Origin: Clostridiales bacterium
Lineage (GTDB): Bacteria; Bacillota; Clostridia; Lachnospirales; WQUN01
DNA: 9,341 nucleotides
Reading direction: 5' to 3'
NCBI GenBank assembly: GCA_031273705.1
Contig: JAISRJ010000052.1
Location: forward strand, 1 to 9,341
A program made the position numbers and the translations under genes. Below, in pieces: positions 6,453-9,341 of the stretch; the first letter of the stretch is position 1; each line of letters begins with the position of its first letter. The notes beneath the pieces are model-generated. The model worked only from the letters and a program-made list of their open reading frames with translations. It made no database searches and was not told the DNA's origin.

Positions 6453-7487
6453 TTACACTATCCTGCTACACGAGCATCGTTCTACCAAACTGCCGGGGAA
6501 AAACTCGTTGCTAATTATATCATTTTGTTTCTCTACAGCGGCGATGGTTCTGCCGACCAATGAACCAAATAACTGATTGAAGTCAAAGGTAAATGTCGTT
6601 AGCGGCGGCTTTTGAAATTTTGAGCGAGGGTGCCCGTCAATGCCGATAACAGAGATTTTGTCGGGGATAGAAATGTTTGCTTCTTCTAAGGCTGTGTAAA
6701 CCCCAAAGGCCGCCGAGTCGTTATTCGCGCAAATAGCGGTCGGCAATTTTTTACACTGCGCAATCATTTCTTTGCAAGCGGAATAACCACTTGATTCAAC
6801 AATATCCGCGTATCGCATCCATTCGCCCCTAATCTCTAATTTATGCCTCTGCATTGCGGCAATATAACTCTCGTGCCTTTTTAACGAGCTGTAATGATTC
6901 ATATTACCGTCGATAACCGCTATCTTTTTATGTCCCAAACCGCAAAGGTAATCGATAACCTTGCCGCCGGTATCCGTTTCAAAATTAGCGGTTATAAGGT
7001 TTGGCGCCGTAATCTCCGGATGGTAATAATCAAAAAGACTGACAATCTTCCCTCTAGCAATCAATTCATCAATTAACGGCTCGTTGTTATTAGTGCCGAC
7101 AAATATACCCGCGTCGATTCTTTCCTGGAAAAAAATGCGCTTTACCCAATTTATATTTTCCTCATCAGTAAGATTTTTTAAAATACTGGTTAGTATTAGG
7201 TAATTATAAGCCGCCGCGCTTTCGATCACATGTATAAAAAATGTACTGCTTAAAAAGTCGCTGGCTATAGGCGCGTTCGAGATCCAGAAAAAACCTAAAG
7301 TACCGGTATTTTTTCCGGCTAATAATTGACCGCACAATAACGGATAGTATTCATTCTCGTTTATGACCTTCATAACTTTCTCGCGAGTTTCCGCCGGGAC
7401 ATTAGCGTAGCCGTTTACAACGCGGCTTACTGTGCTGCGCGAAACCCCCGCCAATTTAGCAATCTCTGTGCTGTTTAACTTTTTCAT
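6453..7487 (-). CDS. LacI/GalR-family transcriptional regulator
   Basis: This is a 344-residue protein of typical family length. An N-terminal helix-turn-helix lies at about residues 5-40 (TEIAKLAGVSRSTVSRVVNG), with the classic AGVSxxTVSRVxN signature. A hinge region at 47-59 (YYPLLCGQLLAGK) lacks the usual NxxAR pattern. The rest is a periplasmic-binding-protein-like effector domain, with GLGHKKIAVIDG near 186-197, CANNDSAAFGVYTALEE near 252-268, SVIGIDGHP near 279-287 and PPLTTF. The family usually binds sugars and represses sugar-use operons. No transporter or sugar enzyme gene is adjacent, so ligand and target cannot be named. The start ATG has only a weak Shine-Dalgarno (GAGACGG) but is supported by the family-typical MKKLNSTEIAKLAGVS beginning. 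It has its own promoter upstream, and read-through from the DUF3048 gene is also possible because no terminator lies between them. Confidence 0.93.
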   Translation of the reverse strand: MKKLNSTEIAKLAGVSRSTVSRVVNGYANVPAETREKVMKVINENEYYPLLCGQLLAGKNTGTLGFFWISNAPIASDFLSSTFFIHVIESAAAYNYLILTSILKNLTDEENINWVKRIFFQERIDAGIFVGTNNNEPLIDELIARGKIVSLFDYYHPEITAPNLITANFETDTGGKVIDYLCGLGHKKIAVIDGNMNHYSSLKRHESYIAAMQRHKLEIRGEWMRYADIVESSGYSACKEMIAQCKKLPTAICANNDSAAFGVYTALEEANISIPDKISVIGIDGHPRSKFQKPPLTTFTFDFNQLFGSLVGRTIAAVEKQNDIISNEFFPGSLVERCSCSRIV

Positions 7488-7543
7488 AATTTTCGCCGTC
7501 TCGATCTAAAGAGAAAGCCCCCCAATCCGTTTTACTTTACGCA

Positions 7544-7572
7544 AGTATAACACAAAGCTTCGACAATCGCAA
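7544..7572 (-). promoter_or_regulatory. Sigma-A-type promoter for the LacI-family gene
   Basis: Reading the minus strand, a -35 box TTGCGA (7567-7572) and a -10 box TATACT (7544-7549) are separated by exactly 17 bases. Transcription would start near 7537, leaving a leader of about 50 bases before the ATG. The -35 box directly abuts the stop codon of the DUF3048 gene. A near-palindrome centred on AAGCTT lies in the spacer and could be an operator, but it is short and imperfect. Confidence 0.7.
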
Positions 7573-8664
7573 TTAATCCGCACCCTCAACAATATCCTCA
7601 ACCGCACCCTCCACAGTAACATCGGTGTCCGGTGATACCACACAAATCCATGTCTTTCCGGGGTTAAGCGTCAATGTCTCACCGCTTTGCGTATACCAAC
7701 GCGTAGGGCTTTCATGCAAGGCTTTTTCCCATGTTATATGGGTATAACCCCCGCGCGAAATAAGGAATCCGTCTCCGCCGCCGACTATATCCACATCTCG
7801 CCGACCCGCGTCGTCGCCGGGAATTACTGTCATATTTGTCTTTTGAATTATTATGTTATTTACTGCCAATTGCTCTTCGGTCTCGGCGTCGATCTGAGGT
7901 TCACCCTCAATGAATTTATAATACAACCCGTTATTGTATTCAAACGAAGAGCCATAGTCCGATCCAAATGGGACGGATATACGCTCCGCCGGTGTGGAAT
8001 TGGGCAATTCTGTAGGCGAGGTATAGAATCCAAAGCCGACATGTAACCCTTCTCGAATCGTCTGACGAAATTCAAACTGCTCCTGTGCCGAACGGATTAG
8101 TTCTTCGCCTGTGTAAGAGCTATGTTCGTACATGCCGGGGATATTTACGCGCTCTTGATCGCGCCAAAATGTTTGCGCCAGCTTCATTCCATCCAAATCC
8201 GCGATACCCAGCGATTCTATCGCAGCGTAACCTTGCGGGCTGCCGCCGTGATGAACGAATATCGCGTCATAGTCCATAGCGAAATCCACAAAATAATCCC
8301 GCGCGCTTCTTACAGGCCCTATCTTTTGCGCGTCAAAATTGTGAAAGACAGCTACAATCCGAGTTATATTTCCCTCCGCCAGCACTTCATAATAAATAGC
8401 CGCCTGCCCTATTCCACTCTGCGGACGCGCCTTAGAATGATTATTTATTACGACCGCGACCGGTCGGCTGCCGGCGATTGCTTCATCCACAAAGTATCCC
8501 GTCAATGGATCAATCACTTTGGGAATCCGCTCCGCTTCCAATACCTGGAATGTCTTGGAAGGCTCCACAGTTTCCTCAGTCGCGGGGGTAGGCAAATCAT
8601 GTTTTTTTAAATCCGCGCAAGACACGCAAAGAAGGAGAGCTACGGCAAAAAATAAATATTTCAT
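7573..8664 (-). CDS. DUF3048 domain lipoprotein (YerB-like)
   Basis: This is a 363-residue protein with a short hydrophobic N-terminus (MKYLFFAVALLLCVSC). Cys16 is the likely lipidation site, although the lipobox CVSC has Cys at -3 where Leu is usual. The DUF3048 N-terminal domain covers about residues 52-205: DPLTGYFV, SRPVAVVINNHSKARPQSG, YYEVLAEGNITRIVAVF, KIGPVRSARDYFVDFA and IFVHHGGSPQG are all family hallmarks. The C-terminal DUF3048 part covers about 225-345 and ends with the WEKALHESPTRWY and LNPGKTWICVV motifs. The family is extracytoplasmic and widespread in Bacillota, and B. subtilis YerB belongs to it; its biochemical role is not established. GGAGG lies six bases before the ATG, and the gene starts 30 bases after dgkA ends. 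A second ATG four bases further upstream is out of frame. Confidence 0.92.
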   Translation of the reverse strand: MKYLFFAVALLLCVSCADLKKHDLPTPATEETVEPSKTFQVLEAERIPKVIDPLTGYFVDEAIAGSRPVAVVINNHSKARPQSGIGQAAIYYEVLAEGNITRIVAVFHNFDAQKIGPVRSARDYFVDFAMDYDAIFVHHGGSPQGYAAIESLGIADLDGMKLAQTFWRDQERVNIPGMYEHSSYTGEELIRSAQEQFEFRQTIREGLHVGFGFYTSPTELPNSTPAERISVPFGSDYGSSFEYNNGLYYKFIEGEPQIDAETEEQLAVNNIIIQKTNMTVIPGDDAGRRDVDIVGGGDGFLISRGGYTHITWEKALHESPTRWYTQSGETLTLNPGKTWICVVSPDTDVTVEGAVEDIVEGAD

Positions 8665-8670
8665 TCATTT

Positions 8671-8676
8671 CCTCCA
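8671..8676 (-). promoter_or_regulatory. Shine-Dalgarno sequence for the DUF3048 lipoprotein gene
   Basis: On the minus strand TGGAGG lies six bases before the ATG at 8664. It distinguishes this start from the out-of-frame ATG at 8668, which would be only two bases away. Confidence 0.8.
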
Positions 8677-8694
8677 GCGCCCCCCGACCACAAA

Positions 8695-9069
8695 TCATAC
8701 TTTATCTATTAATACCGCTATCTTATCAAAAAAAACTATATACCCCACAGCCAAAGCGTTAATCGCCGTTAACATTACCGCTCCGGCAGCGGTATCCTTG
8801 GCTATCTTCGCCAATCTATTAAATTTATCCCCGCAATACAGATCAACGGCTCTTTCTATGGCGGTATTTATTAACTCTGCGGTCAATACCATTGTAATGG
8901 ATATTAGCAACAGCATGAATTCTGCTTGTGACGCCTTTAAGAATGTCGCCAATCCCAACGCGATTATTGCCGCGCACAAGTGAATCTTGAAATTTCGCTC
9001 GTCTTTTACAGCCTTTACTATGCCTTCAAACGCGTAGTGAAAGCTCTGCCTTAAACTAATCTTTTTCAT
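8695..9069 (-). CDS. dgkA: Diacylglycerol/undecaprenol kinase (DgkA family)
   Basis: This is a 124-residue integral membrane lipid kinase, the usual length for Gram-positive members. In Bacillota these enzymes mainly phosphorylate undecaprenol, recycling the carrier lipid of cell-wall synthesis. An N-terminal amphipathic part (SFHYAFEGIVKAVKDERNFKIH) carries the conserved E-x-N motif (residues 24-26). Three membrane helices follow at about 31-45, 49-69 and 94-115. The active-site signature ELINTAIERAVDL (65-77) and the AKDTAAGAVML motif (90-100) are both intact. It starts 10 bases after the ybeY stop, with no clear ribosome binding site (only an A-run), so translation is probably coupled to ybeY. 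ybeY-dgkA is a standard Bacillota arrangement. Here the next gene is a DUF3048 lipoprotein rather than cdd or era. Confidence 0.94.
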   Translation of the reverse strand: MKKISLRQSFHYAFEGIVKAVKDERNFKIHLCAAIIALGLATFLKASQAEFMLLLISITMVLTAELINTAIERAVDLYCGDKFNRLAKIAKDTAAGAVMLTAINALAVGYIVFFDKIAVLIDKV

Positions 9070-9079
9070 AGTATTTTTT

Positions 9080-9341
9080 TCAACGCAGAAGCTCGCACTC
9101 GGCTAGAATCTGTTCTTGAAGCGTGCGCATTTCTTTCTCTTCATCGGTGGTTTCATGATCATATCCCATCAAGTGCAGAACTCCATGTACAAATAAAAAT
9201 CCTAATTCTCGTCGCAAGCTATGACCGTATTCATCGGCTTGCGCCTTCGCTCGATCTATTGAAATAACTATATCCCCTGCCAAGCATAAATCCGACCACT
9301 CTTCCCATGACTCAAACATGGGGAAAGAAAGCACATCCGTC
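9080..9341 (-). CDS. ybeY: Endoribonuclease YbeY, C-terminal part, 5' end beyond the window
   Basis: About 86 C-terminal residues of a roughly 150-residue protein are present. The frame stays open to the right edge. The codons before the GTG at 9334 encode Thr-Asp, giving the family motif TDVLSFPM, so the gene clearly continues outside and that GTG is internal. The zinc-binding signature HGVLHLMGYDH (nucleotides 9155-9187, minus strand) is complete with its three histidines. YbeY is a metal-dependent single-strand endoribonuclease involved in 16S rRNA 3' maturation and ribosome quality control. It is the first visible gene of the ybeY-dgkA-DUF3048 run. Confidence 0.95.
   Translation of the reverse strand, partial: TDVLSFPMFESWEEWSDLCLAGDIVISIDRAKAQADEYGHSLRRELGFLFVHGVLHLMGYDHETTDEEKEMRTLQEQILAECELLR

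Noticed and set aside
7550..7566. LacI-type operator in the promoter spacer
   Set aside because: There is only a 6-bp AAGCTT core with poor flanking symmetry, too weak to list as a feature.
8122..8610. Plus-strand open frame of about 160 codons opposite the DUF3048 gene
   Set aside because: It lies opposite a clear family-matching gene, its protein is low in recognisable motifs, and it has no ribosome binding site.
1..9341. tRNA, rRNA, insertion sequence, integrase or attachment site
   Set aside because: No such gene, transposase motif or flanking direct repeat was seen on reading the window. The region is almost entirely covered by the listed coding genes.

Overview
The window looks like a chromosomal segment of a low-to-mid GC member of the Bacillota, most likely a Clostridia-type anaerobe. 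The basis is strong AGGAGG-type ribosome binding sites, an S-layer-homology (SLH) protein, a YukD-type ubiquitin-like protein, a DUF3048 lipoprotein and the ybeY-dgkA gene pair. No rRNA or other taxonomic marker is present, so the assignment is an inference.

Left two thirds (1-6378, plus strand): six tightly packed co-directional genes that read as one operon, whose beginning lies outside the window. In order they are: the 3' part of an unrecognised protein with one glycine-rich hydrophobic segment; a small DUF4176 protein; a protein whose N-terminus resembles DUF5081 and which carries an in-frame (DHDC) repeat tract; a YukD/EsaB-like ubiquitin-fold protein; a membrane protein with three C-terminal SLH repeats; and a large transmembrane Ser/Thr kinase with an extracellular Ig-like plus NHL propeller region. 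DUF4176, DUF5081-like and YukD together point to a type VIIb (WXG100/Yuk/Ess) secretion locus. The ATPase (YukBA/EssC) and WXG100 substrates are not in the window and would be expected upstream. No EssB/YukC is seen. A catalytically intact receptor-like kinase lies downstream of yukD, after the SLH gene. This is the most unusual aspect of the window and may be a variant type VII system with a kinase sensor and a cell-wall-anchored membrane component.

At 6396-6425 a 12-bp-stem hairpin separates this operon from convergent genes on the minus strand. The minus-strand block, in transcription order from the right edge, is ybeY (5' end cut off), dgkA, a DUF3048 (YerB-like) lipoprotein and a LacI/GalR-family regulator. 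The first three are closely spaced housekeeping or envelope genes. The regulator has its own good sigma-A-type promoter overlapping the end of the DUF3048 gene and has no sugar genes beside it, so its targets are unknown. The right part looks like conserved core chromosome and the left part like an accessory secretion module.
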